A stretch of DNA of 64,000 nucleotides from Streptomyces formicae (GTDB taxonomy: Bacteria > Actinomycetota > Actinomycetes > Streptomycetales > Streptomycetaceae). Under the pieces are notes generated by a model, which worked only from the letters and a program-made list of their open reading frames with translations, was not told the origin of the DNA and searched no databases. How positions within the stretch are numbered: the stretch's first letter is position 1; each line of letters opens with the position of its first letter. Positions 9,623-17,191 of this stretch are shown here, piece after piece. Location of the stretch: the NCBI RefSeq assembly GCF_022647665.1, contig NZ_CP071872.1, forward strand, positions 4,712,001-4,776,000, written 5' to 3'. The position numbers and the translations under genes were made by a program.

Positions 9623-9784
9623 TTCTGTGACTCGCTCTCTGGTGGGAGGATCAGCGGCGCACGACCAGAATCCCGGATCACGGCCGCTGCCGCACGGCTC
9701 TCACCGAATCTTCGGAAACGGTCGTGGGAGGATGGGCGACCGCGGTGATTCGGTGAAGGCGAAACGGAAGGACCGGCCCGGGCG

Positions 9785-10759
9785 GTGAATGACAATCAGA
9801 ACCTTCTCGCGGAGCAGCGGCGCGCCCTGATCCTCGACGAGGTGCGGCGGCGGGGCGGCGTACGGGTCAACGAACTCACCCGCAAGCTGAACGTCTCCGA
9901 CATGACCGTGCGCCGCGATCTGGACGCCCTCGCCCGGCAGGGCGTCATCGAGAAGGTGCACGGCGGCGCGGTGCCGGTGGTCGAGGCCAGCACCCACGAG
10001 CCCGGCTTCGAGGCCAAGTCCTCGCTGGAGCTGAGCGCGAAGGAGGACATCGCGCGGGCGGCGGCGGCGATGGTGGTCCCGGGCAGCGCGATCGCCCTCT
10101 CCGGAGGGACGACGACGTACGCCCTGGCACAGCATCTGGTGGGCGTTTCCGATCTGACGGTCGTGACGAACTCGGTGCGAGTGGCCGATGTGTTCCACGC
10201 GGCGCAGCAGGCGGGCGCGGCGAGCGGGCAGCGGTCGGGTGCCGCGACGGTGGTGCTCACCGGAGGGGTGCGTACGCCGTCGGACTCGCTGGTGGGCCCG
10301 GTCGCGGACCAGGCCATCCGCTCCCTCCACTTCGATGTGCTGTTCCTCGGGGTGCACGGCATCTCGGTCGAGGCGGGGCTGTCGACGCCGAACCTGGCGG
10401 AGGCGGAGACGAACCGGCGCCTCGTCCGGTCGGCGCGGCGCGTGGTGGTCGTGGCCGACCACACCAAGTGGGGGACGGTGGGGCTGAGTTCGTTCGCCCG
10501 GCTGGACGAGGTGGACACGCTGGTCACGGACGCGGGGCTGTCGGTGGAGGCGCGCGAGGAGATCGCGGAGCATCTGCCGCACCTGGTGGTGACGGGCGAT
10601 TGGGCGGAGGCGGAGCGGGAGGCGCAGCAGGAACCGGGGGCTCCCGGTGCGCCTGGCGCACCCGGCGGCCACCTCGCACCCGGGGGGCCGGAGACGTCCG
10701 CGCGGAGTAGCGGCGACGGCTCCGTCCCTCCGCCCCCCGGCGGTCGACCGGTGGGATGA
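9785..10759 (+). CDS. DeoR/GlpR-family transcriptional regulator
   Basis: The protein has 324 residues from a GTG start. The N-terminal winged helix (RRALILDEVRRRGGVRVNEL, SDMTVRRDLDALARQG) is the DeoR signature, and residues 80-240 form the sugar-phosphate sensor domain (SGGTTTYALAQHL, VVTNSVRVADV, FLGVHGISVEAGL). Family members usually repress sugar catabolic genes and respond to phosphorylated sugars. The last 60 residues are an added Gly/Pro/Ala-rich tail (GAPGAPGAPGG) that normal DeoR proteins lack. A run of 25 bases with GGAAGGACC precedes the start. It diverges from the membrane hydrolase gene with about 160 bases between them, so it may control that gene or itself. Its true target is not visible. 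Confidence 0.9.
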   Translation: MNDNQNLLAEQRRALILDEVRRRGGVRVNELTRKLNVSDMTVRRDLDALARQGVIEKVHGGAVPVVEASTHEPGFEAKSSLELSAKEDIARAAAAMVVPGSAIALSGGTTTYALAQHLVGVSDLTVVTNSVRVADVFHAAQQAGAASGQRSGAATVVLTGGVRTPSDSLVGPVADQAIRSLHFDVLFLGVHGISVEAGLSTPNLAEAETNRRLVRSARRVVVVADHTKWGTVGLSSFARLDEVDTLVTDAGLSVEAREEIAEHLPHLVVTGDWAEAEREAQQEPGAPGAPGAPGGHLAPGGPETSARSSGDGSVPPPPGGRPVG

Positions 10760-10869
10760 CAGGCTGCTTTCGAGCTGCCGTGGTGGTGCCCATCTGGCGG
10801 TTCGGGGGCTATCGTGGCCGCCCCTGACAGCCGGCCCCGAGCCGGCCCGAGATGCGGAGGTACGGTTCC

Positions 10870-11352
10870 ATGGCTCACCGGCTGGACCCCGTGCAGCTCG
10901 ACTTCGTCGAGACCGCGCCGCTGCGGCTGGTCTTCGCCACGGAGGTGAGTGCGACGCCGGCGGAGCTCTACCGTGCGCTCGCCGAGGACGTGGAGGGCTG
11001 GCCCGCCTGGTTCAGGGCGATCGTGTCGGCGCGGCCGACCGATGGCGGTGCGGGCCGGGAGGTCCGGCTGCGCGGCGGTACCCGGTTCGAGGAGACGATC
11101 ATGGCGGCGGAGCCGGACAGCCGGTACGCGTACCGGGTGGACGTGACCAACGCCCCCGGTGTGCGCGCCATGGTGGAGGAGTGGCGGCTCACGCCCACCG
11201 ACTCCGGGAGGACTCGGGTGCAGTGGACCATGGCGGTCTCCGGCGCGGCGCCGATCCGGTTCGTGATGCGGCTGGGCCGGGCGGGCATGGGGCAGGCGTT
11301 CCGTGACGCCGTGCGCAGGCTCGACCGCCGGATCGCTGCCGCGGCCGCCTAA
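10870..11352 (+). CDS. SRPBCC-fold protein
   Basis: The protein has 160 residues, with ATG at 10870 behind GATGCGGAGGTACG. The pattern of an opening strand (PLRLVFATEVSATPAELYRA), the WPAWFRAIVSA helix and a C-terminal amphipathic helix (FRDAVRRLDRRIAAA) matches polyketide cyclase/START-like SRPBCC proteins. These proteins hold a hydrophobic ligand in a deep cavity. No pathway neighbour identifies the ligand. The downstream PLP enzyme is convergent. Confidence 0.85.
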   Translation: MAHRLDPVQLDFVETAPLRLVFATEVSATPAELYRALAEDVEGWPAWFRAIVSARPTDGGAGREVRLRGGTRFEETIMAAEPDSRYAYRVDVTNAPGVRAMVEEWRLTPTDSGRTRVQWTMAVSGAAPIRFVMRLGRAGMGQAFRDAVRRLDRRIAAAAA

Positions 11353-11427
11353 GGAGCGGCGGCGCGCAGCCCACCCGGGCCCGGGCCCGCCTCGGACCCG
11401 CCTCGGACCCGCCTCGGACCTCGTCCG

Positions 11428-12543
11428 TCAGTCCGGCCAGACGCCGCCGGCGAGGAACTGGTGGATCGCCGCCGTGTACGGAGCGACGTCCAGCCCCTGT
11501 CCGGCCAGCCAGTCGTCGGAGTAGTACTTGTCGAGGTAGCGGTCGCCGGGGTCGCAGATCAGCGTGACCACACTGCCGGTGGTCCCCTCCGCCACCATCT
11601 CCGCGACGATCTTCAGCGCGCTCCACAGTCCGGTCCCGGTGGATCCGCCCGCCTTGCGCCCGATGGCCTGCTCCAGGGCGCGCACGGCGGCGACGGTCGC
11701 GGCGTCCGGCACCTTCATCATCCGGTCGATCGCCCCGGGCACGAAGCTCGGCTCCATCCGCGGGCGTCCGATGCCCTCGATCCGCGAGCCGCAGTCAGCC
11801 GTGGCCAGTGGGTCGTGGCGCGTCCAGCCCTCGAAGAAACAGGAGTTCTCCGGGTCGGGCACACAGATCCTGGTGTCGTACTGCATGTAGCGGACGTACC
11901 GCGCGATCGTCGCCGACGTGCCGCCCGTCCCGGCCGTTGCGACGATCCACGCGGGCTCCGGATAGCGCTCCAACTTCAGCTGCTGGTAGATGGACTCGGC
12001 GATGTTGTTGTTCCCGCGCCAGTCCGTGGCCCGCTCGGCGTAGGTGAACTGGTCCATGTAGTGCCCGCCCGTCTCCGCGGCGAGCTCGGCGGATTCGTCG
12101 TACACCTTCCGGGGGTCGTCCACGAAGTGGCACTGTCCGCCGTGGAATTCGATGAGCCGGCACTTCTCGGCGCTGGTGGTGCGCGGCATGACGGCGATGA
12201 ACGGCACACCGATCAGCTTCGCGAAGTACGCCTCCGACACGGCAGTCGAGCCGCTGGACGCCTCGATGACGGGCTTGCCGGGCCGGATCCAGCCGTTGCA
12301 GAGACCGTACAGGAACAGCGAACGGGCCAGCCGGTGCTTGAGGCTGCCGGTGGGGTGGGTGGACTCGTCCTTCAGGTAGAGGTCGATTCCCCACTGCTCG
12401 GGCAGCGGGAAGCGCAGCAGATGGGTGTCGGCCGAGCGGTTCGCGTCGGCCTGCACCTTGCGCACGGCCTCCTTCAGCCATGCCCGGTACTCCGGATCGC
12501 TTCGGTCCACATCGGTCGTGGCCGTCGCTTCGTACGTGCTCAT
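11428..12543 (-). CDS. PLP-dependent cysteine synthase-fold enzyme, Cds1-like cysteine desulfhydrase
   Basis: The protein has 371 residues of the fold type II PLP family. The lysine that binds PLP is in HPTGSLKHRLARS (K69), the phosphate loop is ATAGTGGTSATIARY, and EASSGSTAVSEAYFAK is the substrate-binding loop. The overall sequence resembles Mycobacterium tuberculosis Cds1 (Rv3684), which makes hydrogen sulfide, pyruvate and ammonia from cysteine, rather than true CysK or CysM (family knowledge). The start ATG has GGAGCGGCGCGA before it. It diverges from the small gene at 12753 across a 210-base region with a palindrome. A cysteine-degrading role fits, but a biosynthetic role is not excluded. 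Confidence 0.88.
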   Translation of the reverse strand: MSTYEATATTDVDRSDPEYRAWLKEAVRKVQADANRSADTHLLRFPLPEQWGIDLYLKDESTHPTGSLKHRLARSLFLYGLCNGWIRPGKPVIEASSGSTAVSEAYFAKLIGVPFIAVMPRTTSAEKCRLIEFHGGQCHFVDDPRKVYDESAELAAETGGHYMDQFTYAERATDWRGNNNIAESIYQQLKLERYPEPAWIVATAGTGGTSATIARYVRYMQYDTRICVPDPENSCFFEGWTRHDPLATADCGSRIEGIGRPRMEPSFVPGAIDRMMKVPDAATVAAVRALEQAIGRKAGGSTGTGLWSALKIVAEMVAEGTTGSVVTLICDPGDRYLDKYYSDDWLAGQGLDVAPYTAAIHQFLAGGVWPD

Positions 12544-12620
12544 TCGCGCCGCTCCTCCTCGTGCCGGGCCCGTCCCCCACTGCCCACCATAAGCCCCTCA
12601 CCTGCACAAACGCTGGCTTT

Positions 12621-12639
12621 GGGGTTCCATAGGAACTCC
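12621..12639. promoter_or_regulatory. Imperfect palindrome in the divergent promoter region
   Basis: Arms GGGGTTCC and GGAACTCC face each other across ATA, with one mismatch in eight pairs. It lies between the Cds1-like gene (start 12543) and the small gene at 12753, so it could be an operator for either. No regulator is encoded next to it. Confidence 0.4.
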
Positions 12640-12752
12640 TTGTGGAAGCGTGGCGCGAAGGTGCCGGAATGCGCACTGGTGTCCGCGCGGTTGCATGGGC
12701 AGACTGGGGTGCACAAGTGGGGCGCGGGAGCGGGAGCCAAGGGGGCGGCAGT

Positions 12753-13085
12753 ATGCATGAGGCGGAGTTCAATGCCATGGGTGTGCGGATCGAGCGGTGG
12801 CCCCGCTCGCTCACCAAGGCCGGCCAAGTCCTCATCGAGGGCGGCCGACTGGCGCTCCTGACCAGCTACGGGCGGGTCATCGACAGTGCGCCGGTGCAGG
12901 CGGTCCGGGCGGAGAGGCCCTGGTTCGCGGGCAGCCGCAGCACGGTCGCCACGGTGAACGGCACGCGCTACCGGCTGACGATGGACCGCGCCGCCCGGGC
13001 GCGCGACGGCCACCGGATCGACGGTACGGCGCTGGCTGGGCGCTTCCTGGCCACCGTGCGCAGGGCCGGAGGCAGCGGCGGCTGA
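12753..13085 (+). CDS. Conserved small protein of unknown function
   Basis: This is a 110-residue protein taken from the ATG at 12753 (MHEAEFNAMGVRIERWPRSL), because AAGGGGGCGGC precedes it. The longer frame back to 12642 has no ribosome site. The sequence holds beta-rich segments (GQVLIEGGRLALLTSYGRVID, split by glycine; FAGSRSTVATVNGTRYRLTM) and a basic C-terminal helix. There is no signal peptide, membrane segment or known catalytic motif. I do not recognise the family with confidence. It diverges from the Cds1-like gene. Confidence 0.7.
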   Translation: MHEAEFNAMGVRIERWPRSLTKAGQVLIEGGRLALLTSYGRVIDSAPVQAVRAERPWFAGSRSTVATVNGTRYRLTMDRAARARDGHRIDGTALAGRFLATVRRAGGSGG

Positions 13086-13408
13086 CGTCACCGTGGCGAG
13101 CGCTCGCGGTGGGCAGCGCGCCGCAGCACCCGGGCCGCTCGTATACGTCCATGCACCCGTCTGCCCGTGTGTCTTCTGCGTGGGTCCGGGAGACACGCAC
13201 GTGGCGGAGCCGTGACACTCGTCGGCCCCGCGCCGGCATGTGTGCGCGGAGTTGCGAAGTCATTACTCCTGGTTCACGATTGAGGGCATCACTCAGGGTT
13301 CACCGGCGGTGACACTGTGACCCAGGCCGCCGGCCGCAAACAGCAGGCAGCCAACTGCTGGATCCGTTCCTTCGTCTTCTTCCGGACCTATTTCGGGGAG
13401 TCGCAGCC
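13086..13408. other. Intergenic region upstream of the RsbW-type gene
   Basis: These 323 bases start with a GCGAGCGCTCGC palindrome (13096-13107) flanked by CACCG and CGGTG, a possible terminator for the preceding gene. The middle has short repeats of GTGTG and GGTTCAC type, including two GGTTCAC copies near 13271 and 13298. The last 90 bases hold a short open frame described separately. No other gene is supported. Confidence 0.5.
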
Positions 13409-13412
13409 GTGA
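13317..13412 (+). CDS. Possible short upstream peptide coupled to the ATPase gene
   Basis: A GTG at 13317 opens a 31-codon frame (ends FRTYFGESQP) whose TGA overlaps the GTG start at 13409 as GTGA. Such an overlap is typical of translational coupling. The ribosome site for the downstream gene (GGGGAG) lies inside this frame. There is no good ribosome site for the peptide itself beyond GGCGGTGAC. It could be a leader peptide or a chance frame, and there is no homology evidence. Confidence 0.3.
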   Translation: MTQAAGRKQQAANCWIRSFVFFRTYFGESQP

Positions 13413-14026
13413 TCAGCGAGGCAAGCAGGCATTGCAGGGTGGAGCTCCAGGCTCTACCCTCGCGGATCGGTCAGGTCCGCAGAATCATCTCTGCGCTTCT
13501 GCGCTACTGGCATCTCGATCCTTTGATCGACCACGCGGCACTCGGCGTCACGGAGCTGCTGACCAATGTCCATCGGCACGCCGAGCCGGACAAACTCTGC
13601 ACCGTCGAGATAGAGCTGCTCCTCGACCGGCTGACGGTCTCGGTGCACGACCACGACCCCAGGCTGCCCACCGTCGCCGACGCCGGGCCACTGGAGACCA
13701 CGGGTCGCGGACTGGCGCTGATAGCAGCGGTGAGCGAGAGCTGGGGCGTGCTGCCCATGGGCGAGGACGGCAAGGTCGTCTGGTTCACGCTCCCGGCCTC
13801 GGTGCCGGTGGCGGCCACGCCGACGTACGCGGCCGATCTGGTGTACGGCGCGGCGCCCGGCTCCCCGTTCCCGGCCGCGGAGACCCTTGTCGAGGCCGGG
13901 CGGGCACGTGAGCCGCGTACGTCCGCCGTGACTGCCGGGTCCGCCGTGGCCGCCGGGTCCGCCGTGGCCGCCGGGTCCGCCGTGGCCGCCGGGTCCGCCA
14001 TGACCCGGTCTGCCGTCCCGGGCTGA
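13409..14026 (+). CDS. RsbW-type ATP-binding anti-sigma regulatory protein
   Basis: The protein has 205 residues from a GTG at 13409 with GGGGAG ten bases upstream. Residues 10-135 form a GHKL ATPase domain: N-box GVTELLTNVHRHAEP, G1-like VHDHDPRLP, and G2 ETTGRGLALIAAVSESWGV. Proteins of this small stand-alone type in Streptomyces act as serine kinases or anti-sigma factors of the RsbW/SpoIIAB class. From residue 170 the chain becomes a repeated AGSAVA tail encoded by an 18-bp tandem repeat, which is unlikely to be part of the fold. No sigma factor or anti-sigma antagonist is adjacent. Confidence 0.85.
   Translation: MISEASRHCRVELQALPSRIGQVRRIISALLRYWHLDPLIDHAALGVTELLTNVHRHAEPDKLCTVEIELLLDRLTVSVHDHDPRLPTVADAGPLETTGRGLALIAAVSESWGVLPMGEDGKVVWFTLPASVPVAATPTYAADLVYGAAPGSPFPAAETLVEAGRAREPRTSAVTAGSAVAAGSAVAAGSAVAAGSAMTRSAVPG
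13921..13998 (+). repeat. 18-bp coding tandem repeat
   Basis: Four copies of a unit close to GTCCGCCGTGGCCGCCGG lie at the 3' end of the ATPase gene, the first being variant. They encode repeated AVAAGS. Copy number could vary between strains because the reading frame is kept. Confidence 0.75.
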
Positions 14027-14109
14027 CCACGCGCCACCCCGGGCCCGGCTGAGCGGTCCGACCGGTCCGCAACAGGCCCGGCCCGCCCGTCCGTTCGCGG
14101 GTGCGGCCG

Positions 14110-14388
14110 TTACGCGGCGCCGCGCTTGGAGTGCGGGCCGAACTGCTCGTCGAGGACGGACAGCCGCCGCCAGTACTCGTCCTCGTCGATCTCCCCGGCG
14201 GCGAACCGGCGACCCAGCACGGCGATCGGCGACTGCCCGTCGTGCACCGCGTGCGCGCGCCACGGCCCACCGCGGCCCCGCCAGACGGTGCGGCGCAGCA
14301 GCGTGACACCGCCGAAGATCACGGCCGCCCAGATCAGCGGGAAGAAGAGAATCCACGGGCCGGGCCCGTCGTAGGCCAGCGTGTTCAT
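14110..14388 (-). CDS. SHOCT-domain small membrane protein
   Basis: The protein has 92 residues. The ATG at 14388 is preferred because GAGGAG lies nine bases ahead; an ATG two codons earlier is too close. A single membrane segment (GPWILFFPLIWAAVIFGGV) is followed by a basic stretch and a C-terminal SHOCT motif (VLGRRFAAGEIDEDEYWRRL). SHOCT proteins are common in bacteria and the motif is thought to mediate oligomer or protein contacts. It diverges from the TetR gene at 14630, with a tandem repeat and a palindrome between them, so it may be controlled by that TetR protein. Confidence 0.85.
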   Translation of the reverse strand: MNTLAYDGPGPWILFFPLIWAAVIFGGVTLLRRTVWRGRGGPWRAHAVHDGQSPIAVLGRRFAAGEIDEDEYWRRLSVLDEQFGPHSKRGAA

Positions 14389-14455
14389 GAGCATCAGCTC
14401 CTCGGTTGCGGGTTCAGGGCTCAGGGTTCGCGGCTTACGGTTTGCGGTTTGCGGT

Positions 14456-14518
14456 TTTCCCTCGTTCCCCTCGTTCCCCTCGTTTCCCTCGTTTCCCTCG
14501 TTTCCCTCGTTTCCCTCG
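14456..14518. repeat. Seven copies of a 9-bp tandem repeat
   Basis: The unit TTTCCCTCG (or TTCCCCTCG in two copies) is repeated seven times without interruption in the promoter region between the SHOCT gene and the TetR gene. It keeps frames open on both strands and so produces false long ORFs. Upstream of it are degenerate copies of CGGTTTGCGGTT. Copy-number change here would alter promoter spacing. Confidence 0.85.
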
Positions 14519-14601
14519 CTACCGAGACTGGCTTCCAGTGGGGGGTCCGGTCGTCGTACGGCCAGCGGCTTTGCGTGTACGCCCCGGGAAGTAGACAGCT
14601 C

Positions 14602-14621
14602 TGTACTTACTAGTATGTACA
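14602..14621. promoter_or_regulatory. TetR-type operator, near-perfect 20-bp palindrome
   Basis: The sequence TGTACTTACTAGTATGTACA reads the same on both strands except for one base pair. It ends nine bases before the GTG start of the TetR gene at 14630 and contains a TAGTAT that could be a -10 element. This is the expected position of an autoregulatory operator, and it also faces the divergent SHOCT gene. Confidence 0.75.
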
Positions 14622-14629
14622 CTCAGGGC

Positions 14630-15220
14630 GTGAACACATCGGAGCGGCTGATCGAGGCCACCCGTGAGCTGCTGTGGGAGCGCGGTTACGTGGGCACCAG
14701 CCCCAAGGCGATCCTCCGGCAGGCCGGCGCCGGGCAGGGCAGCATGTACCACCACTTCACAGGCAAGCCCGATCTCGCGCTGGCGGCGATACGCCGCACC
14801 GCCGCGGAGATGCGTGCCACCGCCGAGGCGGACCTCGGCCGGCCTGACACGGCGTACGAGCGCATCTCGGCGTATCTGCTCCGGGAGCGCGACGCACTGC
14901 GCGGCTGCCCCGTCGGCCGCCTCACGATGGACCCGGACGTCATCGCGAGCGACGAGCTGCGCGCGCCCGTGGACGAGACTCTCGACTGGTTGCGGGAGCG
15001 GCTCGAGGAGATCGTCGAAGAGGGGCGCGAGCGCGGCGAGTTCAGCGCCTCCCTCATCCCTTCGGAGACCGCGGCCCTGATCGTCGCGACCGTTCAGGGC
15101 GGCTATGTGCTGGCACGGGCGTCCAGTTCGCCGGCGGCGTTCGACGCGGGCGTCCGAGGGCTGCTCGCGCTGCTCGCGCCCCAGGAGTGCGCCGGACCCG
15201 CAGGCTCCGCCGCCGGCTGA
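14630..15220 (+). CDS. TetR-family transcriptional regulator
   Basis: The protein has 196 residues from the GTG at 14630 (VNTSERLIEATRELL). The in-frame ATG at 14615 lies inside the palindromic operator and is a less likely start. The helix-turn-helix is at residues 20-45 (TSPKAILRQAGAGQGSMYHHF), and the C-terminal ligand domain has RGCPVGRLTMDPDV near residue 95. This organisation resembles YxaF/LmrA-type TetR repressors, which often control a divergent gene. The nearest divergent gene is the SHOCT membrane protein. No transporter or enzyme target is adjacent on the right side. Confidence 0.9.
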   Translation: MNTSERLIEATRELLWERGYVGTSPKAILRQAGAGQGSMYHHFTGKPDLALAAIRRTAAEMRATAEADLGRPDTAYERISAYLLRERDALRGCPVGRLTMDPDVIASDELRAPVDETLDWLRERLEEIVEEGRERGEFSASLIPSETAALIVATVQGGYVLARASSSPAAFDAGVRGLLALLAPQECAGPAGSAAG

Positions 15221-15545
15221 GGAGGCTCGCCCCGGTGCCTCGTTCTCCCGCGGACGCACCCGGCACAGGGGGCACCCCGGAGCGAGGCGCCGGCCACCGG
15301 CCCGGACGGACGGCGTGGTGGCGACCGCCGTCGCGATCGATCCCCGGCAGGCACTGGGAGCACGTGGACTTCGCACTCTGGGCGGACGGCGGCCCGAGGA
15401 GACCGGCGACACCTTCCAGGTCTGCATCTGTCGGCACCCGATCGCGCCGGACTCCCCCGTGGCAGGCAGAGGTGAACGCCGGCCATCGGCCACACGGCCA
15501 CCGGCCATCCGCGACCCTACGGAGCGGCCCCCGTGCTCCGGCGCG
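15221..15545. other. Intergenic region without a supported gene
   Basis: These 325 bases between the TetR gene and the convergent methyltransferase contain only overlapping open frames of poor composition. Short stretches such as WEHVDFALWADGG and EETGDTFQVCICRH occur in two different + frames around 15355-15430. They could be the remains of a frameshifted gene, but no family is recognised and no start is evident. Confidence 0.4.
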
Positions 15546-16340
15546 TCAGGCGACCGGGATCAGCGTGAGGTAGACAAGGCCGAGCACCCCGCGATAGCCG
15601 CGCAGCCAGCTCGCCCGATGGCGGTCCACCCGGTTCCGGGTCTCGGCGGCCAGCGGGTGCCCGGCGTTGACGGCGAGCCACTCCTCCACATCGGCGAGAT
15701 AGCCGGATTCGAAGTGCTCCCATTCCTCCTCGGTCGCCGTCTCGATCCACTCGACACGGAACCCGGCCGCGGTGGCGGCTTCCGTGATCGTGGCGAGTGA
15801 GAGGTGGTCGTCGGCCCGGGCGCCCGGCCACATCGCGCCAAGCTCGTCCGGAGCGGGGGTGCGCTGCCAGAAGCCCTCGCCGAAGAGCACCCGCCCGCCG
15901 GGGGCGACCAGGGTGCGCAGTGCCCGGAGCGCGGCGGCCGTTGCGGACAACGGCGTGCCGTCACCGGCGGATTCGCGGCCCGCTTCGCCGTCGAGCAGCG
16001 CCTGCCCGGACCCGACGCACAGCACGACGTCGGCCGGCCCGCGGGTCGTACCGGTGGCGGACTCCTCGAGGAACTCCGCTCGTCCGTCGAGGCCGCGCTC
16101 CCCCGCGTTGCGTCGCCCGCGCGCGAGATCGTCGGCGTTGAGGTCGAGGCCGATCCCCTTCGCGCCCGGCGCCGCTTCCAGCACCCGCAGCATCAGCTCG
16201 CCCCATCCGCAGCCGATGTCGAGGACGGACGCGGGGCTGTGGCGCACGAGCCGTGCTACCAGCTGTGCGGCGCGTGCGTCGGAGAGCGGCCCGTGGAAGG
16301 TGAGTCGGGTGAGATGGGGCGGGAGACCTGTGTCGGACAT
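15546..16340 (-). CDS. SAM-dependent class I methyltransferase
   Basis: The protein has 264 residues from the ATG at 16340 (MSDTGLPPHL). The longer frame adds only a poor leader. Motif I is ASVLDIGCGWGELMLRVLE (residues 37-55), the acidic residue after strand 2 is in GIGLDLNADDLARG, and DVVLCVGSGQALL and GGRVLFGEGFW follow. The C-terminal part has a helical cap (WEHFESGYLADVEEWL). The substrate is unknown. It diverges from the damaged VOC gene across about 100 bases that contain a long palindrome. Confidence 0.88.
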   Translation of the reverse strand: MSDTGLPPHLTRLTFHGPLSDARAAQLVARLVRHSPASVLDIGCGWGELMLRVLEAAPGAKGIGLDLNADDLARGRRNAGERGLDGRAEFLEESATGTTRGPADVVLCVGSGQALLDGEAGRESAGDGTPLSATAAALRALRTLVAPGGRVLFGEGFWQRTPAPDELGAMWPGARADDHLSLATITEAATAAGFRVEWIETATEEEWEHFESGYLADVEEWLAVNAGHPLAAETRNRVDRHRASWLRGYRGVLGLVYLTLIPVA

Positions 16341-16410
16341 GGTGCGGACGGTACGGCATGTGGGGGCGCGGGCACATCCGGATTTCGGCGCGGTCAACGC
16401 TGGCGATGCA

Positions 16411-16436
16411 CACTCTAGTCAACTTTGACTAGAGTG
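16411..16436. promoter_or_regulatory. Perfect 12-bp inverted repeat in front of the VOC gene
   Basis: Arms CACTCTAGTCAA and TTGACTAGAGTG flank a two-base centre, a perfect 26-bp dyad. It ends six bases before the GTG at 16443, so a bound protein would block transcription or translation of the VOC gene. A MarR or TetR type repressor is expected, but none is adjacent. Confidence 0.7.
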
Positions 16437-16442
16437 CAGGGC

Positions 16443-17141
16443 GTGAGCGAGAAGACCATTGCGATCCTGCCGTGCCGGATCCTCCAGCCCGTGCTCGGCT
16501 TCTACACCGCCCTCGGGTTCGATGTGACCTTCCAGCAGAGGACCCAATCCCTACGCGGTCGTCGAACGGGGCGCCATCGAGCTCCAGTTCTTCGGGATGA
16601 AGCAGTACGAGCCGGCCCGGTCGTACAGCACCTGCTACGTCTCGACCGATGACGTCGACGGGCTGCACCGGACCTTCCGGGACGGCCTCCGGGCGGCGTA
16701 CGGCAGGATCCCGACCCGCGGGCTGCCGCGCCTGGGGGCGCTGAAGGACATGTCGTACGGCGTCCGGCAGTTCCTCATGACCGATCCGGGCGGCAACTGC
16801 ATCCGCGTCGGGCAGCGCACGAGCGAGGCGCAGCACCACCGGCCGGCACCCACGGAGGCCCTCGCCCGGGCGCTGCACCACGCGTCACTCCTCGCGGACT
16901 CGCGGGAGGGCCCGGCGGGCGCGGCGAAGGTGCTCGACCGGGCGCTCGCATGGAGGAACGGCGGCCCACGCCCGCGCAGTTGCTGCGCCTGCTCGTCCTG
17001 CGTGCGGATGTCGCCGGGCGCCTCGGCGACGAGGAGACCGCGGCGTCCGCACTCGGCGAGGCCGCCGCGGTCCGGCTCACCGCCGAGGAGCGGGAGTCGG
17101 TCGTCGACGCACTCGAACGCCTCGGCGAGCTGAGGGGCTAG
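16443..17141 (+). pseudogene. VOC-family (bleomycin-resistance-like) gene with two frameshifts
   Basis: Three segments in two frames join into one protein of about 232 residues. The first reads SEKTIAILPCRILQPVLGFY to FDVTFQQR. Near 16541 an apparent extra base shifts the frame to NPYAVVERGAIELQFFGMK, which runs through DPGGNCIRVGQR and KVLDRALA. Near 16948 the frame returns to RRPTPAQLLRLLVLRADVAG and ends LERLGELRG. The first half is a glyoxalase/bleomycin-resistance fold and the last third is helical. Both breaks would have to be read through or be errors for a product to form. Because the two shifts compensate, sequencing error and true mutation are both possible. The promoter carries a strong palindrome, suggesting regulation by a small-molecule-sensing repressor. 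Confidence 0.75.
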
Positions 17142-17191
17142 GGGGCTAGGGGGTGTCACCCCTGCGGCCCCGGTGCCCGCTCGGGAGGGAG

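Noticed and set aside
14456..14518. CRISPR-like array
   Set aside because: The units are 9 bases with no spacers, so it is a simple tandem repeat.
14381..14614. Upstream extension of the TetR gene with repeated FPS residues
   Set aside because: It translates the 9-bp promoter repeat. The GTG at 14630 lies after the operator and begins the conserved TetR sequence.
15221..15545. Small gene or immunity-protein remnant
   Set aside because: Fragments such as WEHVDFALWADGG are too short and are in different frames; no family could be named.
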